Shown: piece after piece, positions 30,680 to 41,895 of the stretch
How positions within the stretch are numbered: position 1 is the stretch's first letter
Layout: each line of letters opens with the position of its first letter
Source: Anodontia alba
Taxonomy: Eukaryota > Mollusca > Bivalvia > Lucinida > Lucinidae
Assembly (NCBI GenBank): GCA_964016985.1
Contig: OZ024835.1
Location: 2,487,501-2,551,500 of the forward strand
Reading direction: 5' to 3'
DNA length: 64,000 nucleotides
The notes under the pieces: model-generated
Database searches by the model: none
What the model saw: the letters and a program-made list of their open reading frames with translations, nothing else
Told to the model about the DNA's origin: nothing
Program-made: the position numbers and the translations under genes

Positions 30680-30752
30680 AAATTGCAAACAGAATGACAA
30701 ACAGAATAGATCCTGATGAGCCATCTCATCAAGATCTATTATGTTTGCACAG
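30680..30752. repeat. D-like hairpin, diverged
   Basis: CAAACAGAATAGATCCTGAT with GAGCCATCTC and GATCTATTATGTTTGC. The second half of the inner stem has been lost. Confidence 0.6.
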
Positions 30753-30779
30753 GCATCTGGTTTAGGCAATAGAGCTGAA

Positions 30780-31059
30780 CATTACGAAAACATGCCTATT
30801 CAAATATACTGAAAATTTTACCACCAAAAAATGAAAATTTTTAGATAAAAAATTCCTATATTTTACATATTTCTGATCAAAACAGAGATTGTGGGTACTC
30901 GTTAGAACCGCCGCGACAAGGCGGTTCTAACGAGTACCCACAATCTATGTTTTTGAGCAGAAATAAGAAAAAAAAATGTATACCCCTGTAAACCCCAGTT
31001 TTACTATATAAAAGTGGGCTTTAAGGGGGTCAGTATTATATAGGCGTGTTTTCATGATG
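30780..31059 (+). mobile_element. Family A copy 14
   Basis: Full length. Centre GCCGCGACAAGGC, with the two arms differing at two sites. Ends GTGTTTTCATGATG. Confidence 0.92.
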
Positions 31060-31497
31060 AGGGATAAATGCAGGCTTTTCACAGAATCTTCATTGATTTT
31101 TCTGTTAGATACGATTCAGGAAAAAGTACTATTTCTATTCAAATGGTAAAATGAGTCATGTAGCTTTCTAACCTTGATTGTTTCGTCTAAACATGGCGTA
31201 ACACAGATTGATCATTATCTTCCTAATCACACTGTATTTGTGCGTCATTGAGTAAAAGAATCTAAAAAGAATTTCGAAATTTAATGTCTAGATATGAATG
31301 CAGAAGTATCTGTTTAACACAGAGAGAAATCACCACCTTACAACAGATTTAACCAACCGACATTGTTATAATTTTGTTAAATCACAATATCTTTTATAGC
31401 GCTGTTATTTATTTTAAGGACAACGGTGTATTTCCTAGAAATAGGACAGCCATAATTGAATTAACCTGTTCCAGGATTAGATATTACAATGACTTAC
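31060..31497. other. No recognisable feature
   Basis: AT-rich. No repeat family recognised. It borders the GC-richer island at 31498. Confidence 0.3.
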
Positions 31498-31663
31498 CGG
31501 AACCAGCATTATATGTGCGTCCAATGGGAACTGCGAAGCATCCCCCGAACCACGGAGCGGTTCGGCGTGCAGACGCACTACTATAGACTACCGATGTGAC
31601 CAGTGATATGTGTGACCAAAAATGTGATGGTCCAACAAACGCTTGGGTGGTTCGGTGCTTATC
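31498..31663 (-). CDS. Candidate internal exon of an unknown gene
   Basis: On the minus strand this 166-nt stretch follows a textbook acceptor (ATTATTGTTTTTCAG then GATAAG) and ends at a consensus donor (TTCCG then GTAAGT). It is open in one frame for 55 codons, starting DKHRTTQAFVGPSHFW and ending GRTYNAGSG, and would leave phase 1. It is GC-richer than its flanks. I recognise no domain. Against it: no neighbouring exon is identified, and the plus strand is also open here. If a different reading is right (see 31659..31799), this splice site would not be used. Confidence 0.3.
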
Positions 31664-31799
31664 CTGAAAAACAATAATCATTCCGTGATTTGGCAGAGAC
31701 TATTGACACGGCGGCCGTGCCGATAATAGCAGCATAACAGCCTATAACGCCAAGTATTCCAATTGCAAGGGGTTGAATCACGAGATTTATGACGCCAGC
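31659..31799 (-). CDS. Alternative frame: short hydrophobic segment, possible membrane helix
   Basis: Minus-strand frame of 46 codons ending in TAA. It contains LAIGILGVIGCYAAIIGTAA, then VSIVSAKSRN, and reads like one membrane-spanning helix with a basic end. It is preceded in frame by TAG, which could also be an acceptor (AAATTTTGTAG). Just upstream in another frame lies ATG GCA GCG ATC GCA (MAAIANF) in the context CAAAATGGCAGC. A one-frame shift would join the two into a ~68-residue membrane protein. This could be a real two-piece small gene, a pseudogene or chance. Confidence 0.22.
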   Translation of the reverse strand, partial: AGVINLVIQPLAIGILGVIGCYAAIIGTAAVSIVSAKSRNDYCFSG

Positions 31800-31814
31800 C
31801 TACAAAATTTGCGA

Positions 31815-31870
31815 TCGCTGCCATTTTGATTTTTTTCTCCACTTCGAATTTTATTCTATCCATTTTTCGC
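31815..31870 (-). promoter_or_regulatory. YY1-like CAAAATGGCAGC motif
   Basis: The minus strand reads ATCAAAATGGCAGCGATCGC. This fits the YY1 consensus (AAnATGGCnGC) that in animals often overlaps transcription starts and first ATGs. Its place at the head of the 31.5-31.9 kb GC-richer island is suggestive only. Confidence 0.3.
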
Positions 31871-32062
31871 CTATTTACAAGCTAAGCATGATTCGTTTTG
31901 CGCATAAGATACACTTTGATGTAGACTTTTAGATAACACATAGACTTTACGCTCTTTTCACGCGATAATCTTAAAAAATCTTCGGCACAGGTAAGCGAAC
32001 GATAGTATATTATCGTTGTACCTGTCATCGGCATACACTAGTTTTCGGTATTTGGAAAGCAT

Positions 32063-32169
32063 CCCAGCCAGCATTCTACGTAAATCTATATCGGGCCGTC
32101 ATCGGCCCGTCAGGGTAGCTGACGGGCCGATGACGACCCGATGTAGATTTACGTAGAATGCTAGCTGGG
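32063..32169. mobile_element. I-family perfect palindrome, copy 1
   Basis: 107 bp. CCCAGCCAGCATTCTACGTA opposes TACGTAGAATGCTAGCTGGG. The inner arms are CGGGCCGTCATCGGCCCGTC and GACGGGCCGATGACGACCCG. The loop between GTCA and TGAC reads GGGTAGC. It is the inverse of copy 2 at 46630. Confidence 0.88.
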
Positions 32170-32568
32170 ATGGCCCCGCCCATCGGGGCCCGCGAAATAG
32201 ATGGGCTGCCTAAAGCCTCCATGGCAGAGCTGCTAGTAACTTAGCAGCACCCAAATTCATGTGATCGGGTCGGGTAAAAGTCCCACAAATTTGGAGGCAA
32301 TATCTCTGAACTACTGAAATATTGTTGACTTGAACGTTATATCGCGGATTAGAAGTCAAGCGTGGTCTGAAATCAAATTCAATTAGATCTGGCCAACCCA
32401 CCTATGAAGCATGTGATGAAAATTTGGACGCACGGATATAGGTAGCACCTATTAAATTCATATTAGTGTACATATGTACATATTGACAAATAAGTTGTAA
32501 TCTGTCTTGAAACACGGGAACGTGGATGAAACATTATGACGACTAGAATGATAATGAAAAATTACACC
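32170..32568. other. No recognisable gene
   Basis: GC-richer at the start (GGCCCCGCCCATCGGGGCCC, itself palindromic, at about 32172-32191). Then unique DNA. Confidence 0.35.
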
Positions 32569-32843
32569 CATTACGAATACACACCTATTCAAATATATAG
32601 AAAATTTCACCTCCAAAAAAACTGAATATTTTCAGATAAAAAACTATGATATTTTTCATATTTCTGTTCAAAACATAGATTATGGGTACTCGTTAGAACC
32701 GCCTCACTGAGGCGGTTCTAACGAGTAATCTATGTTTTTGAGCAGAAATAAAAAAAATAATGTATACCCCTGTAAACACCAGTTTTACAATATAAAAGTG
32801 GGGTTTAAGGGGGTCAAAATTATATAGGTATGTTTTCGTGATG
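32569..32843 (+). mobile_element. Family A copy 15
   Basis: Starts CATTACGAATACACACC. The palindrome centre is GCCTCACTGAGGC. The right arm lacks CCCACA (AACGAGTAATCTATG). Confidence 0.9.
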
Positions 32844-33057
32844 AAACTCTATCATAAGGAGACTTATTGATGTACATTAACAGTAACCATAATACAAACG
32901 AAGGTTATTATCTCGTGTATGTTCCTAATTGGTTCAGTTTACTAAGGAACTGTTGCCATTCGCGTTAATAACTTTAACTAAGCCGAATGACACCAGAAGG
33001 GACTTTAATACATATAAACACGTAAAGAAAAGGTGCCTTAGATGTTCGATCGGCGGA

Positions 33058-33333
33058 AACTACGAAAACATGCCTATATAATTTTGACCGCCTTAAACCC
33101 CACTTTTATATAGTAAAACTGGGGTTTACAGGGGTATATATTACTTTCTTATTTCTGCTCAAAAACATAGATTGTGGTACTCGTTAGAACCGCCTCGCCG
33201 AGGCGGTTCTAACGAATACCCACAATCTATGTTTTGAGCAGAAATATGAAAAATATCAGAATTTTTATCTGAAAATTTTCATTTTTTGGTGGTAAAATTT
33301 TCAGTATATTTGAATAGGCATGTTTCCGCAATG
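33058..33333 (-). mobile_element. Family A copy 16
   Basis: The left terminus is eroded (AACTACGAAAACATGCC); the right is GCATGTTTCCGCAATG. The palindrome is complete with a GCCTCGCCGAGGC centre. Confidence 0.9.
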
Positions 33334-33396
33334 GTTTGATCAAAACCTTCGATGGGGGCTCTGTGGATAGACCAACGTCCAAGGATTTTGAATGGG

Positions 33397-33606
33397 ATGT
33401 GTCAAGCGAAAAAAAAAAAAAAAAAAAAACACCTTCGAACAGGCACAAAATGCGCAGATTCAGATCATCCTGCACATGCGCAAATAATTATCCGAGCCTT
33501 TAGTCTCCATTCTGTTAGCGGACAGTGAAGGCACTGATCAGACTGTGTGGATGTGCATGCTCATCTCTGCCTTCGCTGTCCACAAGACACGTTTTCGCTT
33601 GGCTGA
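33397..33606 (-). mobile_element. E-family MITE with a poly-A expansion in its end
   Basis: Starts GTGTCAAGCGAAAA and runs into about 20 A, then CACCTTCGAACAGGCAC. It contains CAGATCATCCTGCACATGCG, GCACTGATCAGACTGTGTGG and ends GACACGTTTTCGCTTGG. Reverse orientation relative to 54855. Confidence 0.75.
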
Positions 33607-34175
33607 TGTCTTCGCTGGGCATACGTCATGAGGGACCTTTTCCCCGTTGAGATTCATATGCGAATCGCGAAAACGCAGATTAGCCGGCTCAACCGGAATG
33701 TAGTAGGTAAAGTCCTTCAAGCATAATATGAGCTATATTCAAAAGTAAACATTTAGTCTGTCACTGGGGTAATGAGGGCCCTGCCATCAGACAGCAAGAC
33801 TGTGCAGGTTTACCTGGGACTTCGCTTTACATAATAAGGGCCCTTTTCCCACGTTGCATCACCTATATAATATTACGCAAATGAAATATAAGAATGAAAC
33901 TCGAACCCTAGAGTAGATCTGGATAAAGCTAAAATAGAACACTTGTCACTATTTCAGTCTTCATAAGAACCGCGAAACGTCAGAAATATTTGAAATAAAT
34001 TAAGCAGGATGTATAACACTAGCAGGTAACTCGATCCTATGGCATATTCCTGTACAAAATGTTGGCACTATTTATAGTACAAGAAATAATAACAATGTCC
34101 TCAATGAGCCTTTTGACGTGACAAATATACGGTAGAGACATCAAACTGTAATAGAAAACATGGCAGGCGAGACTG
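33607..34175. other. E-like remnants, otherwise nothing
   Basis: 33760-33850 has GAGGGCCCTGCCATCAGACA and GACTGTGCAGGTTTACC, faint E-type remains. No gene. Confidence 0.3.
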
Positions 34176-34417
34176 AGAAAACGCATACAAATGGAAACGT
34201 ATCTTCGGGCATATTTGGACAGCAAAGACACAGATCAGCCTGCACATTCGCGCAGTCTGATCAGTGCCTTCTCGGTCCGCAATAGAATCATTGGATACCG
34301 CAAAATATGAATGCAGAGCAAAGTCCCGGATGATACTGTGTGCATGGGCAGGAGGATTTGAATTTGCACATTTTGCGCATGTTCAAAAGGATGTTTCGCT
34401 TGACTCGGCCCAAATAA
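34176..34417 (+). mobile_element. E-family MITE
   Basis: From GAAAACGCATACAAATGG to GTTTCGCTTGACTCGGCCC. Hairpin CAGATCAGCCTGCACATTC / GCGCAGTCTGATCAGTGCC. Distal CCCGGATGATACTGTGTGCA as in 54855. Confidence 0.78.
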
Positions 34418-35206
34418 ACCAGAATATACCCAGGAAGTGTCACAATCACGGAACTTAGCCTTCCCAAGGCACTGGATGAAATATTTTATATATTCACATT
34501 ATAGTGAATCTGATAACTTTTCAGCTATAAGTAAGACATCAGTACATATGGTAAATTACGGTAATTATACATATAAGGTGGGAGAAGGCCCATCCCATAA
34601 CATCTAATAAAAAATCTTTTTGGTAGCGCTGGATATCCAGAAAGGACGCTGAAATAGGGGTTAAACTTCATATTGAGAGTTAATCATTAACAGTTCAAAT
34701 GATTTGTTTACCTGAGGCCTTTCGGCTTTCGCCTCCTTCAGAGGTTTTCTATTTTATATTGACATAGAGGTATATAAAAAAGGAAATAAAAAAAGTAAAC
34801 TTTACAAACAAAAACATGAGTTGAAAAAAGTTGGATTATGCCAAGTTTTTGGCCCCATGTCATATAGCCCGCTGCGACTTGATAACTGCGTGCTTGGATC
34901 AATGTGAAATGCAAAAAATTGCGCGATAAACATAGTGCACAAAAAGGAAAAATGCTTAACTTCCTTACCAACACCATCATAAACGCAACGTGCAAAAAGT
35001 TAAAAAGTTGTCTTTCCTGCCAACACTACTGTGCCCATATACGCAATGTATATAATGCGCCATACACCTAACACCGAAAGGGATATATGCCAAACTGGGT
35101 GTTTCTCTCCAATACTTAAGTCAAATGGGCCCACGCTGTAATTCCGGAAACTCACATGAACAAAACGTTCAACATAAGCTATCGCATGCCCTGACTAAGT
35201 AACAAT

Positions 35207-35207
<1 letters not shown>
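34418..35207. other. No recognisable gene
   Basis: AT-rich unique DNA. AAAAAGTTAAAAAGTTG near 34997. No repeat family assigned. Confidence 0.3.

Positions 35208-35271
<64 letters not shown>
35208..35271 (+). repeat. (CA)32 microsatellite
   Basis: Uninterrupted CA dinucleotide tract. Confidence 0.97.
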
Positions 35272-35273
<2 letters not shown>

Positions 35274-35294
35274 AAACTAGCTAGAGTTTCGAAA

Positions 35295-35440
35295 TTTTGT
35301 AGGCCAGTTAAGTTAGTTTCGGCTAATTAAGCCTCATTAATGACCCTCTTAGAACTTTTCAATAATCCCAAAATGGGAGGAGTGATCAAAGAGGTCCAGA
35401 AAATATAAAACACGTTATAGTAAAGTACGGGAATACGTTT
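35295..35440 (+). repeat. K-family dispersed repeat
   Basis: GGCCAGTTAAGTTAGTTTCG, GCTAATTAAGCCTCATTAAT, then ATAAAACACGTTATAGTAAA and GTACGGGAATACG. Uninterrupted, so it helps define the empty site for family A copy 24. Confidence 0.65.
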
Positions 35441-35654
35441 CCTTTGTTCTTTAAACTGTGTTTACTGATTTGACTATTGGTTCGCCGTCATATGGAATGA
35501 TAGTATAAAATGTTGATGTTATGCGAGAGATGACATGCAAAATGCCAAGAACCTATTCAATGTTAACAAGTTTGCTCTTCAACTCTTCCATCCCTGAGTT
35601 TTTGAAGTGGACTCTCCAATCTTTGAATCTAGGCAGAACCATCGTTCAAAATAG

Positions 35655-36010
35655 GGCTCTCAGTCAGAGATCAAAAAACGTAAGAGAAAAGTCCAGAGCC
35701 GCAGCCCATCCCAGACACGAAGAGGAAGAGGAAACAGACAAAACCAAACAAGCGCAAATCGAACAAACATAAAAATCAAATTAATCACAATGATAAACAA
35801 AGACGAGTACTCATGGCAATTCTACTGTGTGCCAGAGTAAATGAAAACCAATAGTTGAACCACGGCGGACCAAGCTAAAGACATATCATCAAGCCCCAAC
35901 CCACTAGTTAAAGTTTTACGAAGAGGCCGTCATTGAGTCTGAAATCCGAACCGCCGTCGTGCAATTAAAGAAAGAAGCAAAGCCATTAACAATGATTGGG
36001 TTGATAACTA
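35655..36010 (+). repeat. F-family repeat, rearranged
   Basis: ACGTAAGAGAAAAGTCCAGA, CCCAGACACGAAGAGGAAGA and GCGCAAATCGAACAAACAT are F 5' motifs. Later AACCACGGCGGACC and GGCCGTCATTGAGTCTGAAA match segments at 52690 and 62465. Confidence 0.65.
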
Positions 36011-36022
36011 GGCAAACAGGAT

Positions 36023-36090
36023 GGCAATTAGTGTAGATCCTGATGAGACGGCGCATGATGAGCCATCTCATCAGTATCTACACTATTTTC
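36023..36090. repeat. D-like hairpin, diverged
   Basis: GGCAATTAGTGTAGATCCTG opposes AGTATCTACACTATTTTC. Inner GATGAGACGGCGCATGATGA and GCCATCTCATC. Confidence 0.7.
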
Positions 36091-36944
36091 AAAAGTGTTT
36101 TGGTCTGCAAAGCTGAAAAGAATAATTAAACAACGGTAGATCCAGCAGACAATGACAGCTCAGTACAACACGTTTTCTAGATGGATTCTATCGGCCTTAC
36201 TGGTCTGTGTTGGGTTAACCGGTTTTAATTTGCCTCTGTAAGAGTTAGGCGCTAATCATTGAGCGCTATTTATTTTGCAGGGAATGTTTACTATTTTGAA
36301 CTGATTACCAACAAAACCTTATTCGAGCATGATGTACCTATTGTATTTTCACCAGTACAATCCGAGTCTGAACACACTTTTTCCTCACATGAGATGAAGA
36401 TATTTATGATATGCTCTGAAAAACGTGAGCATTCCTTTTGTTTTAATTCGGCTTGGATATGCATATTGATGCAAAAAAGAAATTTAATTAAATTAGAAAA
36501 CCTCTTGCACAAGATCATTAATTTACTTCAATTTAGAAAACGAAATCAAATATTTTGATTTTGCAGTCGACTGAAAAACTGCTTTGGTGTTTGCAGATTA
36601 AATTTACGACGTACTTCAGGTAATCATACCGGAAATGTCAGTATAGCACAACATACGAAATCAGCAAAGCCAAATAGCTTTGAAACGGGAATGTTCGTTA
36701 TGATATAAAATTAACACCCATACTTCATGATTACTTCATTACTAAGAGAGTTGCAAGCTTTTTAAGTTCAAAAGGCAGGTTATACAATACAATAATACGC
36801 ATTTCGGAAAATCATAAAGTCGGTGTACACAAAGAGAAAATAAGGAATGTCCAGACAGACAGACATGGGCCCCAAATAACTCGGATGTAATCAGGTGTCC
36901 ATGAGAAGTAAGCATTACTTTGTAGGCTTGGTAGGTAATCTATT
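36091..36944. other. No supported gene
   Basis: A 99-codon plus-strand frame at 36259..36558 has an opposing 75-codon frame and no motif. I do not call it. Confidence 0.3.
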
Positions 36945-37215
36945 ACTGACCATTCCAAAGCAGTACTTTCATTGTGGTACTTTTTGTTAATTTTTATGTG
37001 GTGTTCCTTTTCTGTTTTTCTTTAGATAAGTATGTAAGTTGATTATATATATTCAGTTAAGTTTGGGTAACAGTGTTCCCACTCTTCTTAGAAAGACTTG
37101 CCAACTGTGCGTGCCGTCTATTTATTTTGTGGCTGCTTTATTGTATTTGTCTTTCTTTCTCTTTTGTGTTTGGGGCTTGGTGTGGATCTGATTGTATCAG
37201 TTCCTCAAATTAACT
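36945..37215 (+). repeat. F/L-related dispersed repeat, paralogue of 42770-43030
   Basis: GTGGTACTTTTTGTTAATTT, GTAAGTTGATTATATATATT, TTTGGGTAACAGTGTTCCCA, TTGCCAACTGTGCG and TTTTGTGGCTGC occur in the same order at 42780-43020. A reverse partial copy is at 61558-61800. Confidence 0.7.
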
Positions 37216-38035
37216 TTGCTTCGTGCACCAGGCCTATTACTCTGAACAGAGATTTAGGAAAATGCGGGAATAGTTATGCCGGGTGTTTAGAAAGTCTGTT
37301 TATGGCTTGTCTGTGGCAAAAACAGCAGACTTAAGTCATGGAACAGCCACATTGCAATAACCGAGGTACAAAAATCGAATGACAGAATCGGAATGGTGAG
37401 ACTTAAACATTACTGTGTTGCTTAAACTAGTTTTATGCGATTCAAATCCCTTAATTTTGAAAGCACGGAGAAGACAGAAACCATCCGAATGCTACAGTGA
37501 TATGATATTAATTACATCAATCCATTGTGAAATGATAAAACAGTATTCAGTATATTTTGTTTCATTCTACTGGTAGGAATAAGTACAAAACAAATTTTTG
37601 TACTACTTTACAATTAATTGTTTTACTATGATATGAGTTTCAGTCGACCTAAAACGTATCTGTAGTTTTATCAAGCGCAATTAGCTGTCGTATCGAAATA
37701 TCATTTCTTCTCCTATCTATCACAGACAGATCAATAAGTAATATTTACTTTTTCAGTTTCTTTACACAAACATTTGGTACTTTGAACCAAATAACGTTTA
37801 ATGAATTCAAGTGTATCGATTTTCTTAGCTGCGGGTGAATGATCTGTGGTGAGTACTGTTACCGCTTAAGCAGATGTGTACATACTGTGTGTAAGCGTTC
37901 ACGCGTTCGAGTTCTTTTCTCTTTGAGTAGATCCCTTTAGTGAAGGGAAATAGAAACAATTTTGAGTTCCCTCCCAGGAATCTTTTCTATTTATGCAACA
38001 TTCTAACATTCAGACGTTTTGCAGTGCTTCTCATT
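37216..38035. other. No recognisable feature
   Basis: Unique AT-rich sequence. No gene identified. Confidence 0.3.
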
Positions 38036-38390
38036 TACAGTGAACCCTCGTTAGAACGACAGCATTTGTTCCCAAAAAGTTTGCAATTATAATGAATTTG
38101 CTATTGTAGAGAATTCTTAATGGACATAATAATATGTAAGATAGGCCTTGTTTTATTCTTATTTCCTTATAGAACATACGTTTGGATATTTGTTAGAATC
38201 GGCTCTCTGAGGCAATTCTAACAAGTATCCAAAACGTATGGTGCTTGAAGATTTTATGCAAGATTTTTGCATAATTTCTCATTAACCGTTACCTCTTGAG
38301 CGAAGGTTTCGTGATATTCAAATTGTCATTTTAACGAATTTTGTCGTTGTATCGAGTGTCAGTATAGAGGTATAAAGAGAGTTGACTGTA
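38036..38390. mobile_element. TA-bounded MITE with a diverged copy of the shared palindrome
   Basis: Left end TACAGTGAACCCTCGTTAGA, right end AGAGTTGACTGTA. ACGACAGCATTTGTTCCC and TTTTAACGAATTTTGTCGTT are typical of pogo/Tigger-like MITEs. The palindrome 38175..38240 has arms CATACGTTTGGATATTTGTT and AACAAGTATCCAAAACGTAT with inner TTAGAATCGGCTC / GAGGCAATTCTAA. Its upstream TTCTTATTTCCTTATAGAAC parallels the family A arm. Confidence 0.75.
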
Positions 38391-39786
38391 CAACTAGTTG
38401 GTGGTTCTTGTAAATAATTCCACCATATTCATGCGTCTCAATATCGTTATACTGCTGTTGTGTTTCCAACAGTACGTCAGCATAAACTAGTAAGGAACAA
38501 CTCAAGACTACCTGGCGTAACTGTCTTTCAAGAGTAAATGTTTGATTTCTCAAGAGATTCGTACGAGCATGCATTTTCTTTGATATTCTCAATATGAATA
38601 CGCCAGTCGCGGCACTGTGTGGTGTATCACGGCGGGTACCCCACTATATAGTAACATGACATAGATAATCACATGACATAGTTATTGAAAGAGGCTACAA
38701 AACTGGATACAATTCTCGATTCTAAGGAGTGAGTCATCACTTTCGTAATTTTGTAAGACAAAGAACATGCTTGAAGACAGTTGCCAACTTCAAGTTATCT
38801 GCAGATTCAGTCTTTTGATGCGTTGTCGATTTTAATAATATTCCACTGCAAATGAGTTTTATGACCGGACGCAATTACATCCATTTCGAAAAATTAACCA
38901 AGACAATGAAAACATAACGATTCGCAACATATGTCTGAATTCTTATAATTAAGAAACAAAAACGTTTATTGGAGATAAAACTGCAAGTATGGCTTCGTGC
39001 AAACATATGTGAGCGTAATCTGTTCTTCAAAGTACATGCACACCTCAAGATTAAGGTAAGAGAATGGAGTTAAGATTCGCAAGAAAGCAGGATAGAAAAA
39101 AAAAAGTTTAAAAGGAATAACGAATTGTCGCGCTGAAAACGCAACTGGTTGCCTTTGAGAAGGACATAATTTGTAATGTTTTTACCAATTACCAATTTAA
39201 AACGGACCTTATGTACTTATAATTCCAACCGTATCTTATTACAGATTTCACGCATTTTGACTGGTTGAGGGAAAAGTTTTACACTTCAACAAAGACCAGA
39301 GCAGGAATCCGTCGGATATATTTTCCTTCCGCCGTCTAAAAAGACCGACATTTTGGCAACATTAGTAACATTTCATGACAAAGTTGGAATTATAAGGGAT
39401 GAATTATTATATTTTGTGGATTTTATCGATGTTGAAATCTGGCTTTATTCAGCTTGTGACTAATTCGCCGGAGTTAACAAATCGACAAAAAATAAATTCA
39501 TTCCTATAATGATTACTAGTTACAATGTTACACGCTAACACAATTCGACAGTACATAAGAATCATATGTCTATGTTCTTGTCTACGAAGCAATTAGGAAG
39601 AGGGCTCTAAGTTTATTTTTTTTTTTGATTAAAATACCATGCAAAAACGCTACTAAATTACATAGGTCGCACACAATATAAAATCATTCATTCAGATTGA
39701 TTTGAGTTTAAGTTAGATATAAAAAGAATGTCAATCGTAAATCTGGGAACAAAAAATGTATCACACTCATCAAAAATATATTATTG
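38391..39786. other. No recognisable feature (~1.4 kb)
   Basis: One of the longest repeat-poor stretches. No open frame of note on either strand (77 codons at most, no motif). A T-run lies at 39618-39626. Confidence 0.35.
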
Positions 39787-40065
39787 CATTACGAAAACAC
39801 GCCTATTCAAATATATTGAAAATTTTACAATCAAAAACGGGAAAATTTCCAGATAAAAGATTCTGATATTTTTCATATTTCTGCTCAAAACATAGATTGT
39901 GGGTACTCGTTAGAACCGCCTCGCCGAGGCGGTTCTAACGAGTACCCACAATCTATGTTTTTAGCAGAAATAAGAAAAAAAATGTATACCCCTGTAAACC
40001 CCAGTTTTACTTTATAAAAGTGGGGTTTAAGGAGGTCAAAATTATATAGGTATGTTTTCGTGATG
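39787..40065 (+). mobile_element. Family A copy 17
   Basis: Full length. GCCTCGCCGAGGC with perfectly matching arms through TTAGAACC and GGTTCTAA. GGAGGTCAAA replaces GGGGGTCAAA. Confidence 0.93.
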
Positions 40066-40640
40066 GTAAAGCTTCTTGATTTTGGCAGATGTTTAGACGT
40101 CGAAATACACACAATATAGCTTAATACATTACAGTGGCTGGAGAAAATGATATATCTTTGTATTTTCATTCCGTCTCGCAGAAATCTATAAAACGGCCAT
40201 TATTATATAACTAAACATTTAAGCTAATAGATTCTTATAGGGGAGGCAAAACGGGGTTTCTTCCCTTCTAAAAAAAGGAGTTTACTCCAAAAAGGAAGAA
40301 GTTGCTCCCCGGTGGAATTCTACTCTAGCAGTAGACCCCTTATGAAAAAGAGTCTACCCTAAAAATAAAAAAAAGAGCTTCAAAGAGGCAAATAAATTAA
40401 TCGGTCCATATATTTGGCGAGCTTTCTGCCTTTGTTGTAGAAATACAGCCCCCAGTCAGTTTCTTACAAGTATAAAGCCTGTCTCAGTAATGTACATTTG
40501 TAAGGCAACCGTACAGCATAAGATACCTGCGCATATATTGTGCATATATTGCACAACTGTACAACATCCAGTTTGTCGCAGAATATCCATGTTGTAGCCT
40601 ATCGTTTTGAAAAAACAACAACAACAACAGCAAAAAAACA
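40066..40640. other. No recognisable gene
   Basis: Small near-direct repeats around AAAAAAGGAGTTTACTCC, AAAAAGGAAGAAGTTGCTCC and GAGTCTACCC at 40265-40360. No coding evidence. Confidence 0.3.
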
Positions 40641-40643
40641 AAA

Positions 40644-40644
<1 letters not shown>

Positions 40645-40674
<30 letters not shown>
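40645..40674 (+). repeat. Poly-A run
   Basis: About 30 A, preceded by CAACAACAACAACAG and CAAAAAAACAAAAC. Confidence 0.9.
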
Positions 40675-40675
<1 letters not shown>

Positions 40676-40729
40676 GTACAATAATCGTGTATTTATACAA
40701 CACTTGAACCTAGGATAAAGATTTGCTTC

Positions 40730-41205
40730 TTTTATGACAACTCGCTGCGGGGCTTTTTCGTGTTTAGTCCTGTTTGTTGTCTTATTATGTTTTGGGATCA
40801 TTTGTAGCATTTTGATCACCTTGTCGGGGAATTGTGAGTTGGTTGCTGTGATTTTCTTAAGTTTGTGGCATGGTTTTCGTACGTTTGTTCGATTTGCGCT
40901 TGTTTGGGTTTGTCTGCTTCCTCTTCCTCTTCGTGTCTGGGAAGTTCTGCGGTTTGTGTCTGGGAAGGCCCGCCGTGGTTCAACTATTGATTTTCATTTA
41001 CTCTGGCATACAGTAGAATTAGCCATGAGTACTCGTCTTTGTTTATTATAGTGATTAATTTGATTTTTATGTTTTGGCTTTGATGCATTGACTGAGTAGG
41101 GAGCTATTATACGAACCGAATTTTTTTGTATTTCTGTATTAAAAGTAGCATCGGGACCCAGGGTGAAGTCGGCTAGCTGTAAAAGTGCTTTAAACCCCAG
41201 GTAGT
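40730..41205 (-). repeat. F-family repeat, rearranged
   Basis: GTACGTTTGTTCGATTTGCG, CTTCCTCTTCCTCTTCGTGT, then CGTGGTTCAACTATTGATTT, ending TAGCATCGGGACCCAGGG. The 105-codon plus-strand frame here is a repeat shadow. Confidence 0.65.
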
Positions 41206-41451
41206 TTATTCTACTGAACGTTCTAAGTCGGTGGTCCTGGTGTTGTTCTTACTTTTTGTAGCTCTTTGTAGCTTTATGGTTCCCGAATTACTTTCTATTT
41301 TTTCTATATGTGTTGTGATGCTAGCATTGTTGTCACCATCTTCAATAGCTGCCGACTTTGCTTTCTGTTTTACTAGTTGTGTTGTGATGCTTGCATTTCG
41401 GTCTCCTTCAACAGCTGCCCATTTTGCTTTCTGATTTACTAGTTGTGATTA

Positions 41452-41895
41452 AGAGTGGCATCGGGACCCAGGGTAAAGTTGGCTGGTCGTAAAAGTGCTT
41501 TAAACACCACCCCGCCCCCCACGCGGTGGTTTACAAGGCGGTGGTCCCGGTGTTAGTCTTACACTTTGTTGCTTTGTGCTTTATGCTACGAAGCAATTTG
41601 TTTTATGTCTTGCCTTGTTATTTTGTTATTGTATTTTTCAGTCCTATTAGCATTGCGATTACCTCGCTTGGGGAAGAGAGAGCTAATCTTAGTGCTTGTC
41701 GTACGTATGTTCTATTTACGCTTGTTTGGTTTTGTCGGTTTCCTCTTCCTCTTGGTGTCTAGGAAGGGCTGCGATTTGTGATTGTGGCACTCCCTGGACT
41801 TTTCTCTTACCTTTTTTTGTAATTGTGGCACTCCCTGGACTTTTCCCGTACCTTTTGTTGTTATTGTGGCATTCCCTGGACTTTTCTGTTACGTT
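41452..41895 (-). repeat. F-family repeat, full copy with triplicated end
   Basis: From GTGGCATCGGGACCCAGGG through GGCGGTGGTCCCGGTGTTAG and GCGATTACCTCGCTTGGGG to GATTGTGGCACTCCCTGGAC. The terminal unit ATTGTGGCAYTCCCTGGACT occurs three times (about 41780, 41822 and 41865, spacing 42-45 bp), each followed by TTTCYSKTACSTTT. Confidence 0.78.

Noticed and set aside
36259..36558. 99-codon frame as a gene
   Set aside because: Overlapped by an antisense frame of similar length in AT-rich DNA. No recognisable features.
19568..38390. pogo-like transposase gene for the TA-bounded elements
   Set aside because: No DDE, helix-turn-helix or CENP-B-like coding region is found in or near any C-type copy in the window.
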